43,625 bases of DNA from Dactylosporangium sp. AC04546 (lineage in GTDB: Bacteria > Actinomycetota > Actinomycetes > Mycobacteriales > Micromonosporaceae), in NCBI RefSeq assembly GCF_022095675.1, contig NZ_JAHYSG010000101.1, forward strand, positions 1 through 43,625. The letters run 5' to 3'. The position numbers were made by a program, and so were the translations under genes. Shown in pieces: positions 1-8,695 of the stretch. Each line of letters begins with the position of its first letter. Within the stretch, counting starts at the first letter, position 1. Under the pieces are notes generated by a model. It ran no database searches. It saw nothing but the letters and a program-made list of their open reading frames with translations, and was not told the origin of the DNA.

Positions 1-816
1 GCCCCCGCCGCACCCCCGACCACGCGGCGCACACCGACCGCCGCGAGCCAGACCGCCCCGAACCCGACCACACCGCACGCCCTGACACCCACCGGGCCGA
101 CTCCGCCGCAGGCCTCACCGTCCGCGCCGGGGCCGGGCGCCACGGCGACAGGCCATGGGACACCTACAGGGGCCGTACCGGAGTCGGCGCCTCAGTCGCC
201 GGTCCCGCCGACGGCCGGCTCGTCGCCACCGTCCCGGATCGCTACGGCCGGATTCCCACCCCCGCCGGCCTCGGCACCACCTACCCCGGCGCACCCGGGT
301 GACGGCGGGAACCCAGGTGACCGCGGGGCTTCACCGCCGGCGGAGACGCGATCCCGCTCGAAGCAGGGCGGACGCATACTCGTGGCGGCCGTTGGCGCCG
401 CAATCCTGGTCGCGGCCGTCGTGGTGGTCGTCGCCCTCCATCCGTGGTCCTCCGGGCCGGACAGCGACACGACCCTGACGCCGGCCCAGACGGTGCAGCA
501 GTACGTCGACGCGAAGCTCAACGCCTACGACGAGCCGAGGGCCGGCGCGCTGCAATGCGCCAAGCCCGACCTGACCGCCGTCGACCAGATCCGGGACCAG
601 GTCAAGGATCTCGAAGCCCGATACTCCACCGCCGTCGACGTTACCGTCACCGACCTCACCACCACAACGGACCACGACACCGCGACGGTAACCGGGAATC
701 TGGTCATGAAGATCCCCGAAGCCGACGGCCGGTCGTCCGTCCAAATCCAGCAATGGCGTTTCGGGTTGACCAGAGCCGGCACCTGGCAGGTCTGCACCGC
801 CAGCAGGGTCCCCTGA
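1..816 (+). CDS. Proline-rich single-pass membrane protein, 5' truncated
   Basis: The reading frame is open from the first base of the window to a TGA at 814-816, so the start lies outside. The first ~120 visible residues are a Pro/Ala/Thr/Ser-rich, low-complexity stretch. A basic segment (RSRSKQGGR) and one strongly hydrophobic helix (ILVAAVGAAILVAAVVVVVAL, near 376-438) follow, then an extracytoplasmic domain of ~125 residues with two cysteines. This layout (disordered cytoplasmic part, one membrane helix, small outer domain resembling DUF4878/lumazine-binding-like folds) is common in actinobacterial membrane proteins, including some kinases and sensors. The outer domain cannot be assigned with certainty. 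A shorter GTG-started version from 382 would lose the basic pre-membrane segment and is less likely. Confidence 0.75.
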   Translation, partial: APAAPPTTRRTPTAASQTAPNPTTPHALTPTGPTPPQASPSAPGPGATATGHGTPTGAVPESAPQSPVPPTAGSSPPSRIATAGFPPPPASAPPTPAHPGDGGNPGDRGASPPAETRSRSKQGGRILVAAVGAAILVAAVVVVVALHPWSSGPDSDTTLTPAQTVQQYVDAKLNAYDEPRAGALQCAKPDLTAVDQIRDQVKDLEARYSTAVDVTVTDLTTTTDHDTATVTGNLVMKIPEADGRSSVQIQQWRFGLTRAGTWQVCTASRVP

Positions 817-978
817 CCGACGCCGATACCCGGACCAGATCCAACAGGCAGCGCGAACGGGCCAGCCAGCCGCGGACGGCGCGGGTTCAGCAGGCCGCAT
901 CGACCGCTGGTTCACACAACGCCGGGCATGCGGCCTGACCTACCTCGACCACAACGCCGCCGATCAGCTGAGCGCCGG

Positions 979-1650
979 TCAGCTCACGGCACGCTCGGCA
1001 GCGTCGAGCCATCGCAGGTACCACGCTGCGAACGTCACCGGCGCCGACCCGCCCGGCCCGACGACCGGGCGCAGGTCGAGCTCGTCGACTCGCGCATCGT
1101 CCCACATCTGCCCTCGAGCGGGCCCGCTGACGACGAGCCACGTGCGCTGAGCGCACCCGATGTGCTCGAGGCAGATCGCGCCGGCAGTCAACGCGTCGTC
1201 CCACAGCAGCGCCTCGACGCGCTCCTCGTGCGCCTGCATCGCGGTGTCGAAGGCCTCCTCATCGCCGAAGTCCGCCTCGTCGGGGCAGCTCTGCTGCAGC
1301 TCGGCGAGCGCGGCCGAACCGATCCGCTGCACCGGAAACGGCGTCGCGAGCAGCGGCACGCTCGTCAGCTCGGCGCCGTCGCCGTGCCAGCGCCAGGTGC
1401 CGTCCGGCTCGCGGCGAACCGGAAAGACACCGTACGTCGGACCCGCGCCGCCGGCACCGACCTCCGTGAGGAACGAGCGGTACTCCTCCGGCAAGGTCAC
1501 GCCGAGGTACGCCTCAAGGTCGGCGAGCTCATCCGCGGTCAGGGCCGGATCCAGCGCGAAACCGTGTTCGGATACCCCGAAGACCCGTCCGTGCGCACCG
1601 TGCGCCCGCAGCGCCTCGACCCGCTGCCGTACGCCCGACCAAACCGACAC
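979..1650 (-). CDS. SMI1/KNR4 (SUKH) family protein
   Basis: A 223-residue soluble protein. Residues ~25-80 carry the SUKH signature: an acidic helix (LTADELADLEAYLGVTLPEEYRSFL) followed by a Gly-rich turn and GVFPV strand. SUKH proteins are often immunity proteins in polymorphic toxin systems, but many are orphans; no toxin gene is visible next to this one, so the role is open. The GTG start at 1650 is supported by a strong GGGAGGG Shine-Dalgarno sequence about 5 nt upstream. The C-terminal half (DDALTAGAICLEHIGCAQRTWLVVSG) matches the long form of SUKH proteins. It stands alone, with about 160 nt to the preceding gene. Confidence 0.8.
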   Translation of the reverse strand: MSVWSGVRQRVEALRAHGAHGRVFGVSEHGFALDPALTADELADLEAYLGVTLPEEYRSFLTEVGAGGAGPTYGVFPVRREPDGTWRWHGDGAELTSVPLLATPFPVQRIGSAALAELQQSCPDEADFGDEEAFDTAMQAHEERVEALLWDDALTAGAICLEHIGCAQRTWLVVSGPARGQMWDDARVDELDLRPVVGPGGSAPVTFAAWYLRWLDAAERAVS

Positions 1651-1865
1651 AAGCCCTCCCCCTGGTACCCGTGGCCGTTCGAACCGCCAGAAGAATAGAT
1701 GTCCGATCTCCGCCGAGCCAGGATGCCGACCCGACCGGAACCATCTCCTGATCGCTCACCGGTCCACCGCGCGTCGACGAGCAGGGCGGAGCTGGAGAAG
1801 GCGCTGTTCCGCTGGCGGCGCGTACAGTGATGCCAGCGGGCGTGTTCATGCAGGCGGAGGCGGCG

Positions 1866-2084
1866 ATGGAACCGGCAACGACGATCGCTCTGGTCACTGC
1901 CGCGGCGATTCTGTGCGCCGTGGTGTGGTTCGACCGGCGGCTGCTCGCCGACCTCGCCGACACCCCCGACCGGGCTCTGCGGGTCTTCGACCGCAACACC
2001 TGGGCGCTCATCATCGTGCTCTCGTTCCCGATCGGCCCGATGCTGTACCTGCGTTTCGCCAAAGGCCCGAACCGGTTCAGCTAG
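1866..2084 (+). CDS. Small membrane protein, PLDc_N-like domain
   Basis: A 72-residue protein with two membrane helices: residues ~5-20 and a second containing WALIIVLSFPIGPMLYLRF. The second resembles the PLDc_N domain, found at the N-terminus of cardiolipin synthases and also as free-standing small membrane proteins in actinobacteria. The ATG at 1866 is chosen because GGAGG lies at 1856-1860, 5 nt upstream; an upstream ATG at 1827 would add 13 residues without a ribosome site. No cardiolipin synthase gene is adjacent, so the function is not known. It converges on the alarmone synthetase gene 79 nt away. Confidence 0.65.
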   Translation: MEPATTIALVTAAAILCAVVWFDRRLLADLADTPDRALRVFDRNTWALIIVLSFPIGPMLYLRFAKGPNRFS

Positions 2085-2162
2085 CGGGCTCAGCCCGTCC
2101 AGAAGCTTCCTCGCCAGGCACACACCGCTACTCCCCGCCGGGCGCACCGAACCTCGGAGTCT

Positions 2163-2963
2163 TCAGCGCTGCTCGTTCAGCAGACGCTGGCGTCGGATCA
2201 ACTCCATCACGAGCTTGTCCGACACATCGACATTGCTTGCTCGCGACCCGGACGGCTGGCGGCGACCGTCGCCGTGGACCTCCTGGTGGAGTCGCTCCAT
2301 ATCCTCGTCCAGCTTGGCAGCCGTCGCAGCGGCCTCGCGAAGACTGGCACGGAGCTCGTCGGGTACGTGCTCGTTGTACTTGTAATAGATTTTGTGCTCA
2401 AGACTGGCCCAAAAGTCCATGGCGACCGTCCGGAACTGCACCTCGACCCGTACCGGTGTCGGTCCGTCGGACAAGAAGACCGGGACCTCGACGATCGCGT
2501 GCAGGCCCCGATACCCGTTGGACTTGGGTTGGCGGATGTAGTCCTTGACCACGAGCAGGTCGACGTCATCCTGTCCGGTCAACAGGTCGAACACCCGGTA
2601 GACGTCCGATACGAACGAGCACGTCACCCGCACACCAGCGATATCAGTGATTTCTTCACGGATCCTGTCGAATGTCGGCTCGCACCCCTTGCGGTGCACT
2701 TTCTCCAGAACACTCTCGGGACTCTTGAGACGGGCGGACGTGTGCTCAATCGGGTTGTACGCGTGAATGTGCCTGAACTCCTCCTGGAGGATCTGCACCT
2801 TGGTCGTGATCTCGTCCATCCCGAACTTGTACGACAGCATGAACCGCGAGAACTCGTCCCACACCTGGCGGAGCTCCGAGGCGAGCCCGGCGGCCCCGCC
2901 CTCGACCGAGGCAATGGCGGGCTCCGCCCGCCCGGTCGAGCGTGCGTTTTGTCCCATCTCCAC
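2163..2963 (-). CDS. RelA/SpoT-domain small (p)ppGpp synthetase
   Basis: A 266-residue cytoplasmic protein with a synthetase domain only (no HD hydrolase, TGS or ACT), i.e. the layout of small alarmone synthetases, which transfer pyrophosphate from ATP to GDP/GTP in the stringent response. Visible motifs: the substrate-binding segment DRIREEITDIAGVRV (~99-113), the G-loop region KDYIRQPKSNGYRGLH (~140-155), the catalytic EVQFRT strand (~174-179) and the SLEHKIYYK helix (~187-195). The N-terminal ~45 residues are variable and low in motif content. The GTG at 2963 is used; an ATG two codons later is equally possible, and neither has a strong ribosome site. The gene is likely monocistronic, 113 nt before the epoxide hydrolase gene. 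Confidence 0.9.
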   Translation of the reverse strand: MEMGQNARSTGRAEPAIASVEGGAAGLASELRQVWDEFSRFMLSYKFGMDEITTKVQILQEEFRHIHAYNPIEHTSARLKSPESVLEKVHRKGCEPTFDRIREEITDIAGVRVTCSFVSDVYRVFDLLTGQDDVDLLVVKDYIRQPKSNGYRGLHAIVEVPVFLSDGPTPVRVEVQFRTVAMDFWASLEHKIYYKYNEHVPDELRASLREAAATAAKLDEDMERLHQEVHGDGRRQPSGSRASNVDVSDKLVMELIRRQRLLNEQR

Positions 2964-3076
2964 GATGGTACCGGGCGACGATCCCGATCAAGGCCGACCA
3001 CGCTGCGTACCGGCGCAAGCTCGGGTCGAAGGGCGGACGCCCGCCGGCCTTCGACCGGAGCTCTACAACAGCACGC

Positions 3077-4021
3077 CTAGACGGCAGCCCGCTGGTCCAG
3101 CCACTTCAGGATCGCCTGGTTCGTTTCGTCCGGCTTTTCCTGCTGGATCCAGTGACCGCAGTCCAGGCTGACCACTTCCACGTTGGGCACGAACTCTGTC
3201 AGCCGTTCAGACCTCAGGACCGCGTCACGGTCGCCGTAGATCATGAGTGCGGGCTGTCGGATGACCGGGTCCACGTCGGCCAGCAGGCGCCAGTTGCGGT
3301 CGAGGTTCCGGTACCAGTTGATGCTGCCCGTGAAGCCTGTCGACTCAAAGGCGGCGATGAAGACGGCCAGTTCGCTGTCGCTCATGACGGGCTCGCCGAG
3401 GGGGGTCTCTGTCCTGGCGAGATCGATCATCGCCATACCCGGCTGAGGCGGTTTCGCGGGTTCGTTCTTCCGGAACAGGTTGCGCAGGAACTGGGCTGTG
3501 TGCTCGTCGAGCACGGCGTCTGCGACGCCCGGCTTCCGGTTGAAGTGGACGAAGTAGAAGTCGGCGCCGAGGACGGCCTCCATGAGCTCGACCCAGGGTG
3601 TCTCTCCGCGCTCTTGGTAGGGCAGGCTCAGCGCTACCACGCTGTTCGCCCGGTTCGGGTGCAGCAGGGTCAGGCCCCAGACGACGAATGCGCCCCAGTC
3701 ATGGCCGACGAAGGTGGCATCCTCGTAGCCGTAGTGATCGAGGAGTGCGACGAGGTCACCCGACAGGTGCTCGATGTCGTAGTCGGTCACTTCGGTCGGA
3801 CGGGACGAGTTGCCGTAGCCCCGCTGGTTCGGGACGATGACGTGGTAGCCCGCCGCGGCCAGGGCCGGCACCTGGTGGCGCCAGGAGAAGGCGTGCTCCG
3901 GCCAGCCGTGACAGAGCACGATGGGGTTTCCTGCATTCTCTCGGCCCGCTTCGAAGACCTCGAGTTCCACACCGTTGACGCGGACAAGGGTGGGTTCGGG
4001 AAAGCCGGTCGGATCGAGCAT
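3077..4021 (-). CDS. Epoxide hydrolase-like alpha/beta hydrolase
   Basis: A 314-residue alpha/beta hydrolase of the epoxide hydrolase / haloalkane dehalogenase group. Visible features: the oxyanion HGWPE motif (39-43), nucleophile elbow VGHDWG with Asp108, cap tyrosine candidates Tyr156 and Tyr237, the acid in IYGDRD (Asp264 or Asp266) and base His290 in DCGHWIQQEKP. These fit hydrolysis of epoxides to diols through an aspartyl ester. The true substrate cannot be read from sequence. The ATG at 4021 has an AGAGAGGA ribosome site 6 nt upstream. The frame stays open further upstream to 4711, but that stretch covers decayed genes and is Arg-rich, so it is excluded. Confidence 0.9.
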   Translation of the reverse strand: MLDPTGFPEPTLVRVNGVELEVFEAGRENAGNPIVLCHGWPEHAFSWRHQVPALAAAGYHVIVPNQRGYGNSSRPTEVTDYDIEHLSGDLVALLDHYGYEDATFVGHDWGAFVVWGLTLLHPNRANSVVALSLPYQERGETPWVELMEAVLGADFYFVHFNRKPGVADAVLDEHTAQFLRNLFRKNEPAKPPQPGMAMIDLARTETPLGEPVMSDSELAVFIAAFESTGFTGSINWYRNLDRNWRLLADVDPVIRQPALMIYGDRDAVLRSERLTEFVPNVEVVSLDCGHWIQQEKPDETNQAILKWLDQRAAV

Positions 4022-4149
4022 TGCGTTTCCTCTCTGTCGTTTGGGGCGCCAGCGCCGGCGCAGCCGGCGGCCGACGCGGTCATGTCGCCATCGTGCCGAC
4101 CGAATCAGGTCACCCCATGACCGGTTTTCTGTTTTTCTGTGCGAGCGTT

Positions 4150-4591
4150 GCCGATGTGCGAGCCGACCGCCGCGCTTCCTCGACGAGCTCCAAGACGCGG
4201 TGATCCGCGGCGTCAGGTGCGGCTCGGCTACGTCGACAGCAACGGCGCCGGATCGACCGCGTGTCGTCCGCCGACCCGACCGGCGATCCCGTGCCCCGAC
4301 CCGACGACTTCGACCTCGCCGAGAGCTGGCGCGAGATCGCCGACGAGGTCGAGCGCAGGCGGACGCCCCTCGAGATCCAGGCGACCTGCACACCCGACGG
4401 GATAGCCCGGCTTCGAATGGTGCTCGGCGACCGGCTCGAGGTCGGAGGCGCCACGACCGACGGCCGCATCGAGGTCGTGATCCGCGCCTACAACGAGTAC
4501 GCACTCGCCGGCGAGCTTGATGACCGGCCCACCGGGTGTGCGAGCCCACCTGGCCTCGATCGGCAACGCGCTCGTCGAACGGTACGGCTGA
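4150..4591 (+). pseudogene. Decayed WYL-domain transcriptional regulator (C-terminal part)
   Basis: Fragments of a WYL-domain regulator appear in successive frames. LDELQDAVIRG near 4175-4212 matches the start of the WYL domain. QVRLGYVDSNGAGST follows one frame over at ~4216-4256. The long in-frame stretch 4261-4520 (WREIADEVERRR, then IEVVIRAYNEYALAGEL) matches the C-terminal WCX part, and VRAHLASIGNALVERYG ends at the TGA 4589-4591 after another frameshift near 4515. No HTH region precedes it. It is therefore a truncated, multiply frameshifted remnant. Its end abuts the remnant of an NB-ARC gene on the other strand. Confidence 0.7.
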
Positions 4592-4596
4592 GACCG

Positions 4597-4925
4597 GCCG
4601 GCGAGCAGGGCGGCGTCGCGGGCGGCGGCTGGTGACCACGGCGTGCCCGGTGGTTGCGGCAGGCGGCCACAGGCCGGTCAGGTCATTGGGGTCGTCCACG
4701 TTGTCCAGCACGATGAGCCATCGCCGGCCATGCGGCTCGGCCAGCCAAGCCGGCTACCGGGTGGCAGCGCGTTGCGGTCGGCGTCCTCGACGCCGGTGAC
4801 CCGAGCAAGCGGGCCACGACCGAGTTCCTCGACGCCGTCGCCGCAGATTCCTGGGCAAATCGCTGCTGGGTCCCTATCACAGGCCCTACCACCGGCGTCA
4901 ATTCCGCAAAATTGCCTTAGGGTGT
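4597..4925 (-). pseudogene. Decayed NB-ARC ATPase fragment (AfsR/TPR-type regulator)
   Basis: On the minus strand the Walker B region of an NB-ARC protein is clear: AWLAEPHGRRWLIVLDNVDD, then PNDLTGLWPPAATTGHAVVT (about 4640-4745). The residues before it (DADRNALPPGSR, ~4755-4790) and after it (RDAALLAGRSQP, ~4600-4635) match the same family but lie in other frames, so the gene has at least two frameshifts. There is no N-terminal P-loop and no TPR tail, so this is a short internal relic of an AfsR-like or NB-ARC/TPR regulator. Between 4926 and 5035 nothing else is seen except the ribosome site of the next gene. Confidence 0.65.
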
Positions 4926-5035
4926 CACACACCGTTCAGCCTTCGTCCGCTGATAGGTCGAAGTCGGGCGCCTAGCGTCCGTAGATCGGCTCGCTGGCTA
5001 TCGGAGCCGAACCATCTCACCTGGAGGTCGGGTCT

Positions 5036-8000
5036 TTGTCCCGCGCACATATCGGGCGAGTCACCCTCGTCTTGTCCTTATCCACAGCCGGGTTGGCCGG
5101 CCCACTGCTCGCCGGCCCGGCGTCGGCGAATCCGGCCGGATCGGCCCTGGTCATCAGCGAGGCGTACGTCAACGGCGGCTCGTCCGGCGCCAGCTTCCTC
5201 AACAAGTTCATCGAGCTGTACAACCCGACGTCGAACGCCATCCCGCTCGGCGGTAACACCCTGCAGTACCGTGCGCCCACGAGCACCGTCGTGCCGAGCG
5301 GTTCGCAGGTGTTCGCGTTGTCGGGGACGGTGGCCGCACACGGTCACTTCCTCATCCAGCTGCCGAGCAACGGCGCCGCCACCAACCCCGGCGAACCGCT
5401 GCCCACGGCCGACCTGAACACCGGCACCAGCGTCAACCCGGGCGCGGGCGGTGGCACGCTCTACATCGCGGCCAGCGCCTCCGGTGTGCTGCCCACCGAC
5501 GCCGCCGTCATCGACAAGATCGGCTGGGGCACCAGCAACTCCCCGGAGGGCGCTGCCGCGACCGGCAACTCGCTCGTCCTGAGCTATCAGCGTGACGCGG
5601 CCGGTACGGACACGGACAGCAACGCCGCCGACTTCCACACCGCCACCCCGACACCGCAGAACGCGGCGTCCGACGGCGGCACGGCCACCCTCACGGTGAC
5701 GGACCCCGGCACCCGCAACGCGACGCTCGGCACCGCGATCGCGCCGTTGACCCTCGCCGCCACGGGCGGCACCCCGCCGTACACCTGGACGGCCACCGGC
5801 CTGCCCGCGGGCCTGGCCATCTCCGAGGACGGGGTCGTCACGGGCACCCCGACCGCGGCCGGCACGTCGTCGGTGACGGTCACCGTGACCGACTCGAAGG
5901 GCGCGAACGCCTCGGCGTCGTTCAGCTTCAACGTCACGTCCGCCACGACGGTCCTGTCGATCGCCGACATCCAGGGCACGAACACCAACACGTCGCCGTG
6001 GGCCAACAAGGAGGTGACGACCGAGGGCGTCGTGACCGCCACCTACACCACCGGCGGGTTCAACGGCTTCTTCCTGCAGACCGGCGGCGCCGGCGGCAGC
6101 GAGGCGGACGATGCCACGCCGGGCGCCTCCGACGCGATCTTCGTGTTCGGCTCGGTCTCGGCCGGCCAGGTCAGCATCGGTGACAGCGTCCGGGTCACCG
6201 GCACCGTGCAGGAGTTCCAGGGCCTGACCGAGATCGCCTTCCCGGCGGTCACGAAGCTCGCCAACCCGCTGCCCGCCGTCGTGCCGGGCGTGATCCCGTG
6301 GTCCGGCCTCACGACGGACGCCCAGAAGGAGGCGCACGAGGGCGAGCTGATCCTGCCCCAGGGCGACTTCACCGTGTCGGACAACTACGACACGAACTGG
6401 TTCGGCTCCTTCACCCTCGCCGCCGGTGACACGCCGCTGCGCCAGCCCACCGACGCCGGGCCCCCCGGCAGCGCCCAGGCGCAGGCCGTGGTCGCCGAGA
6501 ATGCCGCCCGGATGGTGACCCTGGACGACGGCGCGAGCTGGAACTACAGCGGTAGCGCGAACACCGGCCAGCCGCTGCCGTGGCTCACGCCGGGCCACTC
6601 CGTCAGCGTCGGCTCGAAGGTCACGTTCCACCAGCCGGTGATCCTCGAGTACCGGTTCTCGCTGTGGAACTTCCAGCCGGTCCGGCAGGTCACCGACGAG
6701 GGCGGCGCGGTCGCGACCTTCTCCGACATGCGCGCCGGCAACCAGCAGCCGGCCGCCGTCGGCGGCAACGTCCGCCTGGCCACGTTCAACGTCCAGAACT
6801 ACTTCCCGACGACCGGGGAGGCGTACGTCGCCGGCGGATTCGGCACCTGCTCCTTCTTCAGCGACCGGGCCGGCAACCGCATCGCCGTGGACCGGTGCAC
6901 CGGCCCCGGCAACAGCCCCGGCGTGCGTGGCGCCGCCAACGACGCCAACTTCCAGCGGCAGCAGGCGAAGATCGTCACCGGCATCAACCGGCTCGGTGCC
7001 AGCGTCGTGTCGCTGGAGGAGGTCGAGAACTCCGCGAAGTTCGGCAAGGCCCGCGACGCCGCGCTGGCCGGTCTCGTCGACGCGCTCAACGCCGCCGCCG
7101 GTTCGACGGTGTGGGCGTACGTGCCCTCGCCGGCCGCCGACCAGCTGCCGCCGTTGTCCGAGCAGGACGTGATCCGTACGGCGTTCATCTACAAGCCGGC
7201 GGAGGTCGCGCTCGTCGGCGGGTCGGTGGTGCTCACCGGTCACTCGGGCGCCGGCCAGCCGTTCTCGATCGCCCGCCAGCCGCTGGCCCAGGGCTTCAAG
7301 AAGGCCGGCGCGACCGACGCCGACGTGTTCCTGGTCGTCGCCAACCACTGGAAGTCGAAGGGCAGCGGCACCCCGCTGTACGACGGCGACACCGAGAACA
7401 CCTCCTCGCCGGCGGTGAACCAGGGCTGGTTCAACGCGACCCGGGTGCGTCAGGCGCAGGACACGAGCGCGTTCGCCACGCAGGTGGCGGCGAGCCTCGG
7501 CACGGACCGGATCTTCCTGGTCGGCGACTTCAACGCCTACACGCAGGAGGACCCGATGCAGGTCCTGTACGCCAATGGCTACACCGACCTCGGCGGCGCC
7601 TACGACCCGTCGGGGACGACGTACGCCTACAACGGCCAGCTGGGCTCGCTCGACCACGTGCTGGCCAACGCGGCCGCCCGCGCGATGGTCACCGGGGCGG
7701 ACGTGTGGCAGATCAACGCCCAGGAGGCGGTCGCCTACTCGTACAGCCGCTACAACTACAACGTGACCCTGCTGTTCGACAGCAGCGACCCGTTCGCGGC
7801 GGCAGACCACAACCCGGTCGTCGTCGGGCTGAACGCGCCGGTGACGCCGGTCGCGCCGGCCTGGAGCGCCTCGAAGGTGTACAACACCGGCGACAAGGTC
7901 ACCTACCAGGGTTCCACGTGGCAGGCGACCTGGTGGACCCAGAACCAGGCCCCGGGTGACCCGAACGGCCCGTGGCAGCAGATCGCGACGGCCCCCGACG

Positions 8001-8140
8001 GCACCGCCATCTGGACCCCGTCGCGCATCTTCACCACCGGAGACGTCGTCGTGTACCAGGGCAAGAAGTACGTCGCCCAGTGGTGGACGCGCAACCAGGC
8101 CCCGGGCAACCAATACGGCCCGTGGAAGAGCGTCGGCTGA
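5036..8140 (+). CDS. Secreted ExeM/NucH-like endonuclease/exonuclease with two chitin-binding modules
   Basis: A 1034-residue secreted multidomain enzyme. Order: Sec signal peptide with cleavage after ASA (~1-31); lamin-tail domain (~33-170, starting LVISEAYVNGG); an Ig-like putative domain (~195-300, GGTPPYTWTATGLPAGL); an OB-fold YhcR-type region (~305-420); an endonuclease/exonuclease/phosphatase domain (~580-930); and two CBM5/12-like modules (~941-984 and ~991-1034). Catalytic-type motifs are ATFNVQNY (~581), SLEEVEN, NHWKSKG, GDFNAY (~829), SLDHVLAN (~872) and DHNPVVV (~924). Both C-terminal modules carry the W-x-Y-x-GD-V-x-Y-x-G pattern and an AxWWTxNQxP motif. TTG at 5036 has GGAGG 8 nt upstream. 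It is monocistronic and ends in a strong hairpin. Confidence 0.88.
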   Translation: MSRAHIGRVTLVLSLSTAGLAGPLLAGPASANPAGSALVISEAYVNGGSSGASFLNKFIELYNPTSNAIPLGGNTLQYRAPTSTVVPSGSQVFALSGTVAAHGHFLIQLPSNGAATNPGEPLPTADLNTGTSVNPGAGGGTLYIAASASGVLPTDAAVIDKIGWGTSNSPEGAAATGNSLVLSYQRDAAGTDTDSNAADFHTATPTPQNAASDGGTATLTVTDPGTRNATLGTAIAPLTLAATGGTPPYTWTATGLPAGLAISEDGVVTGTPTAAGTSSVTVTVTDSKGANASASFSFNVTSATTVLSIADIQGTNTNTSPWANKEVTTEGVVTATYTTGGFNGFFLQTGGAGGSEADDATPGASDAIFVFGSVSAGQVSIGDSVRVTGTVQEFQGLTEIAFPAVTKLANPLPAVVPGVIPWSGLTTDAQKEAHEGELILPQGDFTVSDNYDTNWFGSFTLAAGDTPLRQPTDAGPPGSAQAQAVVAENAARMVTLDDGASWNYSGSANTGQPLPWLTPGHSVSVGSKVTFHQPVILEYRFSLWNFQPVRQVTDEGGAVATFSDMRAGNQQPAAVGGNVRLATFNVQNYFPTTGEAYVAGGFGTCSFFSDRAGNRIAVDRCTGPGNSPGVRGAANDANFQRQQAKIVTGINRLGASVVSLEEVENSAKFGKARDAALAGLVDALNAAAGSTVWAYVPSPAADQLPPLSEQDVIRTAFIYKPAEVALVGGSVVLTGHSGAGQPFSIARQPLAQGFKKAGATDADVFLVVANHWKSKGSGTPLYDGDTENTSSPAVNQGWFNATRVRQAQDTSAFATQVAASLGTDRIFLVGDFNAYTQEDPMQVLYANGYTDLGGAYDPSGTTYAYNGQLGSLDHVLANAAARAMVTGADVWQINAQEAVAYSYSRYNYNVTLLFDSSDPFAAADHNPVVVGLNAPVTPVAPAWSASKVYNTGDKVTYQGSTWQATWWTQNQAPGDPNGPWQQIATAPDGTAIWTPSRIFTTGDVVVYQGKKYVAQWWTRNQAPGNQYGPWKSVG

Positions 8141-8157
8141 TCCGACCCGCACAGCAG

Positions 8158-8192
8158 CCCGGGGCCGTCCTCCACGCGAGGGCGGCCCCGGG
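8158..8192 (+). terminator. Strong hairpin terminator after the nuclease gene
   Basis: A 13-bp GC stem (8158-8170 pairing with 8180-8192, one G-U pair) with a 9-nt loop, 18 nt after the stop codon. No U-tract follows, as is usual in high-GC actinobacteria. Confidence 0.75.
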
Positions 8193-8384
8193 TTCGCATC
8201 GGGCGCTGCGTGTCGGCTGACGCCGATGCAGACTGCCGCAAGGCAACGCGCCGACGCGCCGCTCGTCGTGGGGCCGCCACGAACGATCCAGGTGGCTTCC
8301 GGCCATCACTCTCTGTTCATCATGAGCCGGCCCCCACCCTGCGGCGCCGTGTCTTAAGTTGCCATGAAATCACTGGTCGAGGGC

Positions 8385-8413
8385 TTGGCATGCCCTGTGC
8401 CGATCAGTAGCGT
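8385..8413 (+). promoter_or_regulatory. Candidate housekeeping promoter ahead of the c-di-AMP riboswitch
   Basis: TTGGCA (8385-8390), a 17-nt spacer and TAGCGT (8408-8413) fit a primary-sigma promoter. Transcription would begin near 8420, about 28 nt before the riboswitch. From 8193 to 8384 nothing else is recognised. Confidence 0.5.
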
Positions 8414-8447
8414 CAACGCACGTCTGATCCGGAAACTGATCACAACA

Positions 8448-8598
8448 GGTGACGCCGGGCCAGGCCCGCTGAGTCGTGCTCACACGAGCCGGGGACCCAC
8501 CGCAACTGGGGTGAATCCACATGCCGACGGCCTGTGGTAGGGCGACCTTTCGCGCCCGAATCCGTCAGCTAACCCGGTAGGCGGACGCGTAAGGAGAA
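8448..8598 (+). promoter_or_regulatory. c-di-AMP riboswitch (ydaO/yuaA motif)
   Basis: The conserved blocks of the ydaO-yuaA aptamer occur in order: a GCC closing strand (~8453), GGGGACCCA (8490-8498), CTGGGGTGAATCC (8506-8518), TAGGGCGACC (~8538-8547), then GCCCGAATCCGTCAGCTAAC (8553-8572) and GTAGGC (8578-8583), followed by AAGGAGA. This class binds cyclic di-AMP and is generally an OFF switch; in actinobacteria it often precedes genes for cell-wall-remodelling proteins such as Rpf factors. The first good downstream CDS is the C39-like secreted peptidase at 8891, ~290 nt away, so the untranslated leader is long. The aptamer boundaries are approximate. Confidence 0.88.
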
Positions 8599-8599
8599 C

Positions 8600-8695
8600 A
8601 TGCTCGTGCACGTCCAGTTCAAACCCCACCCTCGCCAGCTCCCTGGCCGCCCCACACGTGCGCTGCGAGCCGTTCGGTTCCGCGTCAGCCGCTGA
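8600..8695 (+). CDS. Possible 31-codon leader ORF at the riboswitch exit
   Basis: An ATG at 8600 lies 3 nt after the AAGGAG that ends the riboswitch motif and opens a 31-codon ORF, closed by TGA at 8693-8695. It is in the same frame as the C39-like gene (8891), separated by stops. The product is basic with no recognised motif. It may be a genuine leader peptide whose translation is gated by the aptamer, or a chance ORF, because AAGGAG is itself part of the conserved aptamer tail. The stretch 8696-8890 contains no other recognisable feature. Confidence 0.3.
   Translation: MLVHVQFKPHPRQLPGRPTRALRAVRFRVSR

Noticed and set aside
979..1650. The SUKH protein as part of a toxin-immunity locus
   Set aside because: No toxin-like gene, Rhs/WXG100 or pretoxin domain is visible on either side, so only the family name is reported.
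3077..4711. A 544-residue version of the epoxide hydrolase-like protein
   Set aside because: The N-terminal 230 residues are Arg-rich sequence across two pseudogenes; the ATG at 4021 has a good ribosome site.
5078..8152. A 1024-codon open frame on the minus strand opposite the secreted nuclease
   Set aside because: It is Arg/Gly/Val-rich shadow coding caused by high GC3 of the real gene; no domain or ribosome site.
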